Source: Clostridium sp. AT4
GTDB lineage: Bacteria > Bacillota > Clostridia > Lachnospirales > Lachnospiraceae
Length of the DNA stretch: 64,000 nt
Assembly: GCF_001517625.2 (NCBI RefSeq)
Contig: NZ_LN999828.1
Span: 1,982,661-2,046,660, forward strand
Direction of reading: 5' to 3'
Shown: positions 26,324 through 36,117 of the stretch, in pieces
How positions within the stretch are numbered: the stretch's first letter is position 1
How the letters are laid out: every line of letters begins with the position of its first letter
Notes under the pieces: generated by a model
The model's input: only the letters and a program-made list of their open reading frames with translations
The model's database searches: none
Told to the model about the DNA's origin: nothing
Translations under genes and position numbers: made by a program

Positions 26324-27568
26324 TCATTTTTTCTCAGAATGAATGTCACTAGTTAACGGTTCATCATTATCCATTTTCAATTCTCTTTTCCACTTTTCGC
26401 TTATCTTTTTTCTGGCATTAGCATCCTTTAAATCTACTCCATTTTCCTGAATCCCCTTAAATATTCTGTAGAAACTTGTAAATTTCTGCCCATTTGCTCT
26501 CTTCAAAATCTGGACAATAAAACTAACATAACTCATTCCGCAGACAAATCCATTACATGCTGCAAGTGTATATACATCTCTAATTATTTCTAAGCCAAGA
26601 AGATAATGATGATTTTCTCTTTCTTTTTCTATAAAACAGTTCATAACTGTTCCTGTTGACCTTATAACATCATCATAATATATGAGTTTATCTCCAAAGG
26701 CGGCTTTAAACTGATCTAACATCTCCTGATCATCCGTAGCTAAAAATATAAAATCCGCCTTCACTTTATTCATCATTTTTTGAGTCTCGTCAATATAGTC
26801 TTCTGATGTTACAATTGTGGGATGCCCCTTATAACCAATCTTAGTATCTGCCCCTCTGGCATGAACCCCAAGTACATTATTGCTGCCGCGGAACAGCTTC
26901 TGAATCTGCTCTTTTATGCTCTTTTCAATATCAGCATGAAGATGTATATATTTTCGCTGTATTTTAGCAAACTGTTCTATATCTTTTGCAGTAAATTTAT
27001 AATCGTTGGTATCTCCTACATGAAATGTATCATTATATCCAAACTCTGGATTATTCCAATCATATACCACAAAACTACTTTTTCTAGCATCCTCAAGACT
27101 TATTCCTGATGGTTGCTCAAAGTAATACTCAAATATACTTGTAGAGCCATTGACCGGATGATCTTCCTGATAAAACTCACTTTCATTCCAATCTATTACA
27201 TGATAAAAACCATGTCTATCTGAAAATGAAAGTCGGTTTAGAAAGTATACCCATAAAGCACAAAAGCCAGCATGATGAGATTGATTTTCCAAAAGCATAA
27301 TTACTTTTCCCTTATTTTTATTTCCTAAAACATGCACTTGCATGTTCATAATAGTATGTTTTGGTTTCTTATCTTCATCATGTTCAACTGGGTTTCTGTA
27401 ATTATTTACATACCCCCTAAAATATGCGTTTGGAAGTCTTCTTATAAACTTACATATTGCAAAAACATACCCTTGTGTTCCAAATTTCCTGCGTATAAAA
27501 TTACTTATGGGAACATACAGTGGTCTAAATATACGAATAAAGTTTAATATTTTTCTTTTTGTATTCAT
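26324..27568 (-). CDS. GT23/O-fucosyltransferase-like glycosyltransferase
   Basis: 414 aa. Central motif VLGVHARGADTKIGYKGHP resembles the HxRxxD donor-site motif of alpha-1,6- and O-fucosyltransferases. It is followed by FIFLATDDQEMLDQF, IYYDDVIRSTG, and a C-terminal VYTLAACNGFVCGMSYVSF block. The N-terminal 70 residues are basic with possible membrane contact. These fucosyltransferases use GDP-sugars, which fits the GDP-mannose-derived pathway encoded here. It is paralogous to 33386-34546 (same motif order). The family assignment is by motif only. Confidence 0.6.
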   Translation of the reverse strand: MNTKRKILNFIRIFRPLYVPISNFIRRKFGTQGYVFAICKFIRRLPNAYFRGYVNNYRNPVEHDEDKKPKHTIMNMQVHVLGNKNKGKVIMLLENQSHHAGFCALWVYFLNRLSFSDRHGFYHVIDWNESEFYQEDHPVNGSTSIFEYYFEQPSGISLEDARKSSFVVYDWNNPEFGYNDTFHVGDTNDYKFTAKDIEQFAKIQRKYIHLHADIEKSIKEQIQKLFRGSNNVLGVHARGADTKIGYKGHPTIVTSEDYIDETQKMMNKVKADFIFLATDDQEMLDQFKAAFGDKLIYYDDVIRSTGTVMNCFIEKERENHHYLLGLEIIRDVYTLAACNGFVCGMSYVSFIVQILKRANGQKFTSFYRIFKGIQENGVDLKDANARKKISEKWKRELKMDNDEPLTSDIHSEKK

Positions 27569-27587
27569 GATCTTATCCCCATATTTA

Positions 27588-29387
27588 TTATTCTTCCCAC
27601 CATATAACCGGTTTAATAATCATTTCTTTTTTAAATTCTTCTCGGCTCATAAATGGCGCCATATCTTCTAATGGCATCGCAACTCGGCTACCATCTTTCA
27701 TTCTTACCTGAGCTTTCGCAATAGGGTTAACTTCTTCCTTCCAGCACTTTACATCTACTATAACAGCACTTTCCTTTCCGATTATATCCTGCATTACTTT
27801 ATCCAATTCCTTTAATGTTGCAGCAGATCTATATTCAATCCCATAAGCATCGGCTATCTTATTCAAGTCAGGTAACGCTGTACCACTCTCAGCATCTACC
27901 CCCACATACCTCTCTTTAAATATTGTTTTCTGATGTCCCCTTATTGTACCATACCCTCCATTGTTCCATACAAAAATTTTAATTGGCAGCCTCTGTGTCA
28001 CTATTGTCTGCAGCTCTTGTATATTCAGCTGTAAGCTTCCATCTCCTACTATACATAACACCTCATTTCTTCCATTTCCTATGGAAGCGCCAATAGCTGC
28101 CGGAATAGAGTATCCCATCTCACATTGGGACGCGCTACCTAAATATCTCTGACCTTTATCTGTAAAGTTGAGCGCCTGCATAGGAATCTCGGTTGTGGCA
28201 CCCGCATCAGTAGTGACTACACTGTCTTTCTTAAGAAACTTATTCAATACCCCTATAAAAGCAAACTTGCTAATTCCCTTGCTGTCATCTTCATGTTCTT
28301 TAGTGATCATAGGCCACTTTCTTTTCCAATATAAACATTTGTCACGCCATTCACCAATGTCTCTTAATTTTATATCTTTCAGACAAACAAGAAAATCTTT
28401 AGCGTCTGCATTAATGACCTTGTCTATATGTACAGTCCCTTTTTTATGTTCTTCTTCATCTATATCAACAACAACAACATTTTTAGCTTCTCTTAGAAAT
28501 AATTCATAATTATATCCTGTTGTCATCATAGACAATCTAGTTCCTATACAGATTACTGTATCTGCATTCTGTACTGCAAAATTTCCAGCTCTGGTTCCTC
28601 TTGTATCTACTAATCCTATATTGAGATCCTTATTTCTTGGATATATATCCCATCCCATACGTGTTCCAACCATAGGAATTTGATAAGTATCTATAAACTC
28701 AATTAATTCCTTGACAGCGCCGGAAAGCCTGACTCCCTGCCCGACAATTACAATAGGTCTATCCGCTTCCTCTAGAACCTTCTTTACGTAACTTATCTCA
28801 TCTAACGTACATCCTGTTTTTAGATTTTTATCTGGTGTAAAATGTCGGAGTTGAGCTGGATTTATTTCTGCTTCCTGGACATCCATAGGGATGTCCAACC
28901 ATACAGGCCCTGGATTCCCATTCTTTGCTTCATATAACGCCCTTTCTATACAATACACTGCATCATCCGGCTCCATAATTGTTACCGCATACTTTGTTAT
29001 AGAAGCCACTATAGAAATTATATCTGCTTCCTGAAGACCAATCTGCCTAACTTTAGACTTTGCAATCGTCATCATTTCATGCCGATTACACTGGCCTGAT
29101 ACAAAAATCACGGGAACATGATCCTGCCATGCATGTAGAACTCCGGTTATCGTATTTGTACCGCCGCAACCAGTAGTAACATAACAGCAGCCATATCCCT
29201 CCCTCATCTGTGCATAAGCGATAGCAGACATAGAAGCTGCCTGCTCATGGAGGCATGGTATAGGTGTGATCCCTTGATTACATGCTATTCCATCAGTCAG
29301 GAACATTAATCCTCCTCCAGTAAGTATAAACACTTCCTCTATCCCAACATTATTTAACTTTTCTGCAAGGTAATCTGCTACTCTCAT
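27588..29387 (-). CDS. ThDP-dependent acetolactate-synthase-like enzyme (possible YerE-type sugar acyltransferase)
   Basis: 599 aa, full length for the family. Pyr domain with GGGLMFLTDG and the activating Glu in LHEQAASMSAIAYA. Central domain with RPIVIVGQGVRLSGAV. PP domain with the ThDP motif from IVGDGSLQLN to VWNNGGYG. No ilv genes are nearby. In yersiniose synthesis the related YerE moves an acetyl group from pyruvate to C4 of a 4-keto-3,6-dideoxy nucleotide sugar. The enzymes encoded just upstream would make such a 4-keto-3,6-dideoxy sugar as its GDP form, so a similar step is a reasonable inference. Confidence 0.83.
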   Translation of the reverse strand: MRVADYLAEKLNNVGIEEVFILTGGGLMFLTDGIACNQGITPIPCLHEQAASMSAIAYAQMREGYGCCYVTTGCGGTNTITGVLHAWQDHVPVIFVSGQCNRHEMMTIAKSKVRQIGLQEADIISIVASITKYAVTIMEPDDAVYCIERALYEAKNGNPGPVWLDIPMDVQEAEINPAQLRHFTPDKNLKTGCTLDEISYVKKVLEEADRPIVIVGQGVRLSGAVKELIEFIDTYQIPMVGTRMGWDIYPRNKDLNIGLVDTRGTRAGNFAVQNADTVICIGTRLSMMTTGYNYELFLREAKNVVVVDIDEEEHKKGTVHIDKVINADAKDFLVCLKDIKLRDIGEWRDKCLYWKRKWPMITKEHEDDSKGISKFAFIGVLNKFLKKDSVVTTDAGATTEIPMQALNFTDKGQRYLGSASQCEMGYSIPAAIGASIGNGRNEVLCIVGDGSLQLNIQELQTIVTQRLPIKIFVWNNGGYGTIRGHQKTIFKERYVGVDAESGTALPDLNKIADAYGIEYRSAATLKELDKVMQDIIGKESAVIVDVKCWKEEVNPIAKAQVRMKDGSRVAMPLEDMAPFMSREEFKKEMIIKPVIWWEE

Positions 29388-29416
29388 GCTACATATCTCC
29401 TTTTACCATAATACCA

Positions 29417-30247
29417 CTAATACATCTGCTGTCTTTTATAACTCCATATATCCAAATAATTCGTATTCGTATTGAGCTTATCAATTTCATCCATATCGTC
29501 TTTCAAGATTGTAAAATCTAATATCCGATTGTTTGTTATATGCTCTTTTGTCTTTGATCGAGACAATGGGATATACCCCTTTTGTAAGCTCCATTTTAAT
29601 GCAAGCTGTCCAATATTGCATCCATAACGCTTAGCCATGTCAATATATGGCTGGTTTTTTAACTCTCCTCTTCCCATAGGGGACCATGCCTCTATATCCA
29701 TACCTAATTTCTGAGAATACTCTACCAACCCTATCTGTTGATAACCCGGATGAATCTCCAGCTGATGGACTGTTGGCTTTACTTTGCAATGATCCAAAAT
29801 ATCCGAAAGATGCCGCTCTAAAAAATTACATACACCAAGTCTTTTGACTTTTCCAGATGCATATAAATGCTCAAATGCCTTCCAAATCTCGACATTTTCA
29901 TCATGATATGTTTTTTCACTTCCCCGGTTCACTGGCCAATGTATAAAATACACATCCACATAGTCCGTTCCTAGATCATTTAGCGATTGCTCAAAATCCC
30001 TTAATACATCTTCATAACAGACAATTCCAGGCAATAGCTTTGTCTGTATGATATAATCTTCTCTTTTGTGGATTCCCTCTCTATAAATTCTTTGAAGCGC
30101 CTTTCCCACTGCGCGTTCACTGCCATAAGCTCTGGCTGTATCAATTAGTTTATATCCCTGTGACAGTGCTATATATACAGCTTCTTCTGCCTCCTCTGCT
30201 AGATCGGCAGTTCCAAATCCCACTTCTGGTATTAGCATATCATCCAT
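29417..30247 (-). CDS. Aldo/keto reductase
   Basis: 276 aa. AKR catalytic tetrad visible: Asp and Tyr in LIDTARAYGSERAVGKAL, Lys in IIQTKLLPG, His in YFIHWPVN. A phosphate-binding PLSRSKTKEHI segment for NADPH lies near residue 230. It starts inside the last codons of the upstream SDR gene (8-bp overlap). It may reduce a keto group on the nucleotide sugar or on its side chain (inference); AKRs are versatile and the substrate cannot be told. Confidence 0.88.
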   Translation of the reverse strand: MDDMLIPEVGFGTADLAEEAEEAVYIALSQGYKLIDTARAYGSERAVGKALQRIYREGIHKREDYIIQTKLLPGIVCYEDVLRDFEQSLNDLGTDYVDVYFIHWPVNRGSEKTYHDENVEIWKAFEHLYASGKVKRLGVCNFLERHLSDILDHCKVKPTVHQLEIHPGYQQIGLVEYSQKLGMDIEAWSPMGRGELKNQPYIDMAKRYGCNIGQLALKWSLQKGYIPLSRSKTKEHITNNRILDFTILKDDMDEIDKLNTNTNYLDIWSYKRQQMY

Positions 30248-31181
30248 CCTTTTGCTTCATATAATCTCTATACAGTTCTTCAAGCCCTTCGCGAAGTGAT
30301 ATTGATGCCTTCCAGCCCAAATTGTGCATTCTTGTTGAATCTAAAATTCTGCGGGGCATGCCATCCGGCTTGCTCGGGTCACATTCAATTTTCCCTTCAA
30401 ATCCTACCACCTGTCTTACTGTTTCTGATAATTCTTTTATTGTAACTTCTTCCCCTGTACCTATATTGATAGGTTCCTCTCCTGAATAATAATTCATAAG
30501 AAAAAGGCTTGCTGAAGCTATGTCTCTTGTATTAATAAATTCTCTTTTTGCGCTTCCTGTTCCCCATAAAACAACTTTATCCGCATTACAATCTTTTGCT
30601 TTTTGATATTTCATAATAAGTGCTGGAATAACATGCGATTTGTCTGGGTCAAAACAATCTCCTATCCCATACGCATTAGCCGGGATTGCAGATATATAAT
30701 CCACACCATATTGCCTGTAAAGATAGGAACACAATCTCGAGCCAGCAATTTTAGCTAAGGCATATCCCTCATTTGTTATCTCTGGATAACCTGATAGGAT
30801 CATTTCTTCTTTCATAGGCTGTTCGCACTCTCTTGGATACATACAAGCGCTTCCCAGATACAATAATTTTTTAACTTTGGATTTAAAACTTGCCCAGATT
30901 ACATTGTTAGCAATCTGCATATTGACATAATAAAAATCTGCTGGCTTTTCACTATTGGCTTTGATTCCTCCCACTAGTCCCGCTGCTACTATCACATAGT
31001 CAGGCTTTTCTCTTTCAAAAAAATCCTCTACTTCACTCTGAACAGTCAAATCCAATTGATCGTGTGTATACAATATTAAATTATTATATCCCTGCCTCTT
31101 TAGTTCGTTAACAATCCCGCTTCCAACTAAACCTGTATGACCAGCGACATATATCCTATCCTGTCTATTCATAAATTCCAC
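30240..31181 (-). CDS. GDP-L-fucose synthase / GDP-L-colitose synthase-like SDR
   Basis: 313 aa. VAGHTGLVGSGIVNEL cofactor motif. The active-site features of GMER/ColC are all present: GSACMYP with Ser and the catalytic Cys, EGYALAKIAGSRL with Tyr-x3-Lys, and the catalytic His in PDKSHVIPALI. These enzymes do C5 (and C3) epimerisation then 4-ketoreduction of GDP-4-keto-6-deoxy- or 3,6-dideoxymannose. Following the ColD-like gene, the simplest product is GDP-L-colitose. The start may be four codons in (MNRQDRIYV). Confidence 0.83.
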   Translation of the reverse strand: MEFMNRQDRIYVAGHTGLVGSGIVNELKRQGYNNLILYTHDQLDLTVQSEVEDFFEREKPDYVIVAAGLVGGIKANSEKPADFYYVNMQIANNVIWASFKSKVKKLLYLGSACMYPRECEQPMKEEMILSGYPEITNEGYALAKIAGSRLCSYLYRQYGVDYISAIPANAYGIGDCFDPDKSHVIPALIMKYQKAKDCNADKVVLWGTGSAKREFINTRDIASASLFLMNYYSGEEPINIGTGEEVTIKELSETVRQVVGFEGKIECDPSKPDGMPRRILDSTRMHNLGWKASISLREGLEELYRDYMKQKDG

Positions 31182-32346
31182 TTTCTTTTATTGCCTTCTC
31201 CAATACTGCAATAAAATAATCTATTTCTTTTATATTATCAGAACTATGATTTCCTATAAAAAATCCATTAAAATGAATATCATCAGCATGGGCTAATTTT
31301 TCTGGTATGCTGTAATCCATATATTCAATTACTTTATTTCTAGTGAAATTTCCTGCCACGATCGGCCTTGTCTCAATTCCATTCTCTCTAAGCGCATGGA
31401 CAATTTCATCTCTATGGCCTTTCAGTTTTCCTTGAAGCAGCAATGCAAATCCAAACCAAGAAGATTCTCCTATTTCTTTCTGAATCCTTATATCCTCAAA
31501 TCTTTGCATTTTGCTTTTAAAATACTCAGCATTTTTCCTTCTTTGACTTATCATTCTATCCATCTTCTTAAGCTGTTCCTGCCCAATTGCCCCTTCCATT
31601 TCTAATGGTCTTAAATTGAAGCCAGGGATTATAAAGTTAAAACTTTCATAGAAAGGATCTGACTTTTTTTCATATATACTGCTATTATCTGGAAGATTTC
31701 TAGTCCATCCATGCGCTCTGGCAGCCAGCATGTATTCATATAGCTCCTGATCATCTGTTACTACAACTCCGCCCTCCATAGTACATATATGGTGAGAATA
31801 GAAAGAAGAGTATGTTCCAACCACACCAAATGTTCCAGCCTGTTTGCCCTTATAAGTAGCTCCTAACGACTCACAGTTATCTTCCATTATTATAATATCT
31901 TTACCCTCGCACATTGCTTTTATGGCTTCAAATTCATTGGGATTACCCAATAAATTAACCAATAATATCATTTTGGTCTTTTCTGTTATATTTCTTTTCA
32001 AAGCATCCAGATCAATATTTAATGTATCTTTATCTATATCAACAAATACTACCTTCATACCAAATTGTTCCAACGGAGCATATGTCGTACTCCATGAAAC
32101 TGCTGGAACAATAACTTCACTTCCCCTTGGTAATCTCTTAGAGTAAACCAATGCCGCTATTGCAAGGAGATTCGCTGTTGACCCCGAACTAACCATTACA
32201 GCGTGCTTTACACCAAATTTTTCAGCAAAATCATCTTCGTATCTTTTGACTTCCTGCCCCATTGTATACATATTGGACTTTATTACCCTCTGTATTGCTT
32301 CTATCTCCTCATATCCCCATGGGTTATCACATAATTTAAATTCCAT
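31165..32346 (-). CDS. ColD-like GDP-4-keto-6-deoxymannose 3-dehydratase (PLP, Lys to His)
   Basis: 393 aa DegT/DnrJ/EryC1 fold. In sugar aminotransferases of this fold the PLP-binding Lys lies just before a GEGG-like turn; here the segment reads SSFYSHHICTMEGGVV, with His in its place, as in ColD and E1-type 3-dehydratases. The C-terminal RPIVAGNFTRN block is also ColD-like. No cluster of Cys for the 2Fe-2S centre of E1 enzymes is seen near the C-terminus, so the ColD (glutamate-using, iron-free) type is favoured. It would remove the C3 hydroxyl of GDP-4-keto-6-deoxymannose. Confidence 0.85.
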   Translation of the reverse strand: MEFKLCDNPWGYEEIEAIQRVIKSNMYTMGQEVKRYEDDFAEKFGVKHAVMVSSGSTANLLAIAALVYSKRLPRGSEVIVPAVSWSTTYAPLEQFGMKVVFVDIDKDTLNIDLDALKRNITEKTKMILLVNLLGNPNEFEAIKAMCEGKDIIIMEDNCESLGATYKGKQAGTFGVVGTYSSFYSHHICTMEGGVVVTDDQELYEYMLAARAHGWTRNLPDNSSIYEKKSDPFYESFNFIIPGFNLRPLEMEGAIGQEQLKKMDRMISQRRKNAEYFKSKMQRFEDIRIQKEIGESSWFGFALLLQGKLKGHRDEIVHALRENGIETRPIVAGNFTRNKVIEYMDYSIPEKLAHADDIHFNGFFIGNHSSDNIKEIDYFIAVLEKAIKESGIYE

Positions 32347-32348
32347 AA

Positions 32349-33389
32349 CTATCTACTCCCTTTTTCCTGTTCTGCCAGTTTCATATCATGATCTACCATT
32401 ATATTAACAAGTTCTTCATATGATGTTTTCTGCGGATCCCACCCAAGAACTGTTTTAGCTTTTGTGGGATCTCCTAATAAATTGTCAACATCTGTGGGCC
32501 TAAACCATTTTGGAGACACTTCCACTAAAATTTTACCGTTTTCACTATCTCTTCCTTTTTCATCTTTCCCATATCCTTCCCATATAATGGTTTTTCCTGC
32601 CCGCTTAAACGCCCGTTCAACAAAATCTCTAACTGTATGCTGTTCTCCTGTTGCAATTACAAAATCTTCTGGTTTTTCCTGCTGAAGCATAAGCCACATA
32701 CACTCAACATAATCTTTTGCATATCCCCAGTCCCTTAACGAATCCATATTTCCTAAATACAATTTTTCTTGTAATCCGCAAGCAATCCTTGCTACAGCTC
32801 TGGTTATTTTTCTTGTAACAAAATTCTCCCCTCTGCGCTCTGATTCATGATTAAACAAGATTCCATTCACTGCAAACATACCATATGCTTCTCTATATTC
32901 TTTAACAATCCAAAAACCATATTGTTTTGCCACTGCATATGGGCTATATGGGTGAAACGGAGTTGTCTCCTTTTGGGGGATCTCTTCAACTTTTCCAAAA
33001 AGTTCTGATGTAGAAGCCTGGTATATCTTACACTTTGTTGTTAATCCAAGGATCCTCACAGCCTCTAAAAGCCTCAAAACCCCCATTGCATCAACTTCTC
33101 CTGAATATTCCGGAACATCAAAACTACTTTGAACATGACTCTGAGCTGCCAAATTATATATTTCATCTGGTTGGACAATACCAATTATACGAACTAAACT
33201 GCTGGTATCTGTCAAATCACCTTCATGAACTGTAATACTTTGGCTTTCAATCAAGTGATCAATACGCGCAGTGTTTGATATAGAAGCTCTACGTATAATT
33301 CCGTGAACATCATATCCTTTTTCTATTAAAAATTCTGCTAAAAAACTTCCATCCTGCCCTGTTATTCCTGTAATTAATGCTTTTTTCAT
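32349..33389 (-). CDS. gmd: GDP-mannose 4,6-dehydratase
   Basis: 346 aa. Signature motifs: [57 protein letters not shown] with the Tyr-x3-Lys pair, [16 protein letters not shown], and [17 protein letters not shown]. It converts GDP-mannose to GDP-4-keto-6-deoxymannose, the branch point for fucose, colitose, perosamine and related sugars. It overlaps the upstream GT gene by 4 bp and lies 2 bp before the ColD-like gene. Confidence 0.96.
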   Translation of the reverse strand: MKKALITGITGQDGSFLAEFLIEKGYDVHGIIRRASISNTARIDHLIESQSITVHEGDLTDTSSLVRIIGIVQPDEIYNLAAQSHVQSSFDVPEYSGEVDAMGVLRLLEAVRILGLTTKCKIYQASTSELFGKVEEIPQKETTPFHPYSPYAVAKQYGFWIVKEYREAYGMFAVNGILFNHESERRGENFVTRKITRAVARIACGLQEKLYLGNMDSLRDWGYAKDYVECMWLMLQQEKPEDFVIATGEQHTVRDFVERAFKRAGKTIIWEGYGKDEKGRDSENGKILVEVSPKWFRPTDVDNLLGDPTKAKTVLGWDPQKTSYEELVNIMVDHDMKLAEQEKGSR

Positions 33390-34546
33390 TTTCTATCTCC
33401 TTTTTTGGCGTCTTTTAATTCCTGATTCCACAATGCTTCTACTTTTTTTATTGCCAGCGGGTCTGTAAGGTTCATTCCCTTTTTTCTTTTAGAAGAACTA
33501 ATGCTGTTAACAATTTGAAAATTTTCCCCCGAAGCTTTTTTTACGATTCTTGCCATATAACTTACATACGAGGCACTGCATACAATTCCTGAACATGCGG
33601 CAAGCGTATACACATCTTTTATAATTTCTTTTCCCAACCTATAATGATGTTGTTCACGCCTTACCTCCCCATAGCAGCTCATCCTGACCCCATCTGAGCG
33701 TTCTACATCCTTATAATAAATAAGCTTTTCCTGATATTTATTCATAAATGCTTTTAATATGTTATTATCGTCTGTAGCTAAAAACACTTTATCAGCGCCT
33801 ATTATCTTTAAACTTTTCTCTGTCTCCTCAATATATTTATCTATTTCAATGGGTATAGGATGATTTGCGTAATGGATCTTTGCATCCGCGCCTCTTGCAT
33901 GAACCGCAAGTACCTTGTCTGCGCCAAGTAATTGTTCAATCTCTCTCTCTATTTCTTTTTTTAATCCAGATTCGATATGTATATACTTTCTCTGCATTTG
34001 AGCCAGCTTATCGAAATCCTCCTCTGTTACTATATAATCATCATTGCGTCCAGGTGCAAATACATCATAATAGCCATAATCAATACTATTCTTATCAATA
34101 ATCACGTTCTTACTCTTTTTTACATCCTGAACTGTTAATCCGTAAGGCTGTTCAAAATAATATTCAAATATATTCTTATTTTCTATAGATTTCTCCACAA
34201 AAAATTGACTGTCTATCCAATTAAAACAATGTAAAAATCCCATCTGATCAGAAAAATAGAGGCGATTTAACCAATAGATCCATTCCGCACAAAATCCTCC
34301 CGATCCAGAATCCCTTTCTGTTAGAAGAATCGTCTTATTGGGGTTTTGGGAACCAAGTGTTACTACAGATATATTTCTAGTTCTTATCGAACCGCCATTA
34401 ACATACTTTGTTGGCACATATCTTGCTATGTACTCTTGGAATTCCTTCTGGGGTAATCTGTATATAAATTTTAAGCAACATCTAAAAAAAGGTTTGTTCT
34501 CCACGAATCTTCTTATAGAAATAAAAAAATGATCCAAAATTTGCAT
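33386..34546 (-). CDS. GT23/O-fucosyltransferase-like glycosyltransferase, paralogue of 26324-27568
   Basis: 386 aa. Same motif order as the other copy: [63 protein letters not shown]. The N-terminal 60 residues are basic. Predicted to transfer a sugar from a GDP donor to the growing repeat unit. The two copies flank the sugar-biosynthesis genes and differ enough to use different acceptors or linkages (inference). Confidence 0.6.
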   Translation of the reverse strand: MQILDHFFISIRRFVENKPFFRCCLKFIYRLPQKEFQEYIARYVPTKYVNGGSIRTRNISVVTLGSQNPNKTILLTERDSGSGGFCAEWIYWLNRLYFSDQMGFLHCFNWIDSQFFVEKSIENKNIFEYYFEQPYGLTVQDVKKSKNVIIDKNSIDYGYYDVFAPGRNDDYIVTEEDFDKLAQMQRKYIHIESGLKKEIEREIEQLLGADKVLAVHARGADAKIHYANHPIPIEIDKYIEETEKSLKIIGADKVFLATDDNNILKAFMNKYQEKLIYYKDVERSDGVRMSCYGEVRREQHHYRLGKEIIKDVYTLAACSGIVCSASYVSYMARIVKKASGENFQIVNSISSSKRKKGMNLTDPLAIKKVEALWNQELKDAKKGDRK

Positions 34547-34549
34547 TTA

Positions 34550-35293
34550 TCACTCCAAAGATTTAATATACTGCTCCATAACAGTCTCTGCATCACCTGT
34601 CATGACACTTTCGCCTTTTCTTAACCATAAAGCTTTTTCGCATACCGTTTTAACTGATTCTGCGGAATGAGAAACATACAATAATGTTGTTCCACATTCT
34701 CTCATATACTGCATTCTTCTCTCACATTTCTGCTGGAACGCATAGTCCCCAACAGACAGAACTTCATCACAGATTAAGATATCTGGTCTAATCACGGTTG
34801 CTACTGCAAATCCTAATCTAGCCGCCATACCAGAGCTATAATTCTTTATAGGCATATCCAAAAAATTCTGCAATTCCGCAAACTCAACAATTTCTTCAAA
34901 GTGCTCCTGCATAAAATGTTTGTCATGGCCAAGTACAGCCCCATTCAAAAAAATATTTTCTCTAGCAGTAAGGTCAGGGTCAAAACCTGCTCCCAACTCA
35001 ATCAACGGGGCGATTGAACCATTAATTGTGATAACTCCTTTATATGGCTTCAAAATGCCGCAAATCAATTTTAAAAGCGTAGATTTCCCCGAACCGTTTG
35101 TACCAACGATCCCCCATGACTCCCCTTTCCTCACTTTTAAAGAAATATCTTTCAGTGCTAAAAATTCTTTAAACATTAGTTCCTTCTTTACAAGCTTAAC
35201 AAAATATTCCTTTAAATTGTCAATTCGCTCAGATGCCATATTAAACCGTACCGTTGCATGGTCAATAAGAATCGCATAATCTTCGTTTTTCAT
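34550..35293 (-). CDS. ABC transporter ATP-binding protein for polysaccharide export (Wzt/TagH type)
   Basis: 247 aa from the ATG at 35293 (MKNEDYAILI), with a GAGAGGG site and 10 bp after the permease stop; the frame is open further upstream without a site. Walker A GTNGSGKSTLL, signature YSSGMAARLGFA, Walker B DILICDEVLSVGD. SIAPLIELGAGFDPDLTARENI is characteristic of the Wzt/TagH/RfbB subgroup. It lacks the C-terminal carbohydrate-binding domain of some Wzt proteins. With Wzm it exports a finished lipid-linked polymer. Confidence 0.92.
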   Translation of the reverse strand: MKNEDYAILIDHATVRFNMASERIDNLKEYFVKLVKKELMFKEFLALKDISLKVRKGESWGIVGTNGSGKSTLLKLICGILKPYKGVITINGSIAPLIELGAGFDPDLTARENIFLNGAVLGHDKHFMQEHFEEIVEFAELQNFLDMPIKNYSSGMAARLGFAVATVIRPDILICDEVLSVGDYAFQQKCERRMQYMRECGTTLLYVSHSAESVKTVCEKALWLRKGESVMTGDAETVMEQYIKSLE

Positions 35294-35303
35294 AAACCCT
35301 CTC

Positions 35304-36092
35304 TTATATATATAATATAAATTTATCTTGATTTTTAAAGAATATAAAAGTACCAACGATCAACATGATAAAAGCAACAACAAAACCATATACTATAAGC
35401 CTTAAGTCTGGAAAACATCCATCTAAAACTATCATTCTAAATTGAGTAATGTATGAATATAATGGATTAAAATGATTAATAAACTTTTGAAGATCAATCG
35501 GTAATTGCTGTATTGGATAAAAAATAGGTGTCAAATACATCCAAGCAGTAATAAAAGCAGAGTAAATATACTGAATATCCCTAAAAAATACAGTCCCCTG
35601 CGCCAGTATCATACCCAATCCAGTACAAAAAATATACATTTGTAAAAGAATCACTGGAATAAACAGCATATTTATATTAGGACGAACTTTACATATCACA
35701 AACACAATCAACATGGCTCCCAATGAAAAAACCATATTAACAAAAGAACTGGTTACTTTAGATAAAGTAAATATATATTTAGGAACATAGGTTTTTTTCA
35801 GCAAAGCTGCATTCCCCGTAATAGACCACATCGCCTGATTCGTAGCTTCCGAAACAAATCCAAACAAGGTTTGCCCTATTATCAAATATACCGGATAATT
35901 AACAATATCAAAACGGAACATATTAGAAAAAACGATCACCATAATAACCATGATCATCAATGGATTCAAAATGCTCCATAAATATCCCAAAAACGATCTT
36001 CTATATTTTAACTTTATATCTTTACAAACTAACTGTTCCAATAATGGTCTGTATTGCTTAAATGTATTGACTCTATCAATCATATGCCCCAT
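35304..36092 (-). CDS. ABC-2 type polysaccharide export permease (Wzm/TagG type)
   Basis: 262 aa with about six membrane helices. The N-terminal amphipathic motif VCKDIKLKYRRSFLGYLWS and the following LNPLMIMVIMVIVF helix are typical of Wzm/TagG/RfbD. The C-terminus ends in a charged KNQDKFILYI tail. It pairs with the ATPase gene immediately downstream. This indicates ABC-transporter-dependent export; no Wzx flippase gene was seen in the window. Confidence 0.92.
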   Translation of the reverse strand: MGHMIDRVNTFKQYRPLLEQLVCKDIKLKYRRSFLGYLWSILNPLMIMVIMVIVFSNMFRFDIVNYPVYLIIGQTLFGFVSEATNQAMWSITGNAALLKKTYVPKYIFTLSKVTSSFVNMVFSLGAMLIVFVICKVRPNINMLFIPVILLQMYIFCTGLGMILAQGTVFFRDIQYIYSAFITAWMYLTPIFYPIQQLPIDLQKFINHFNPLYSYITQFRMIVLDGCFPDLRLIVYGFVVAFIMLIVGTFIFFKNQDKFILYI

Positions 36093-36117
36093 ATTTTAAC
36101 ACGCCCTTTCTTTATTT

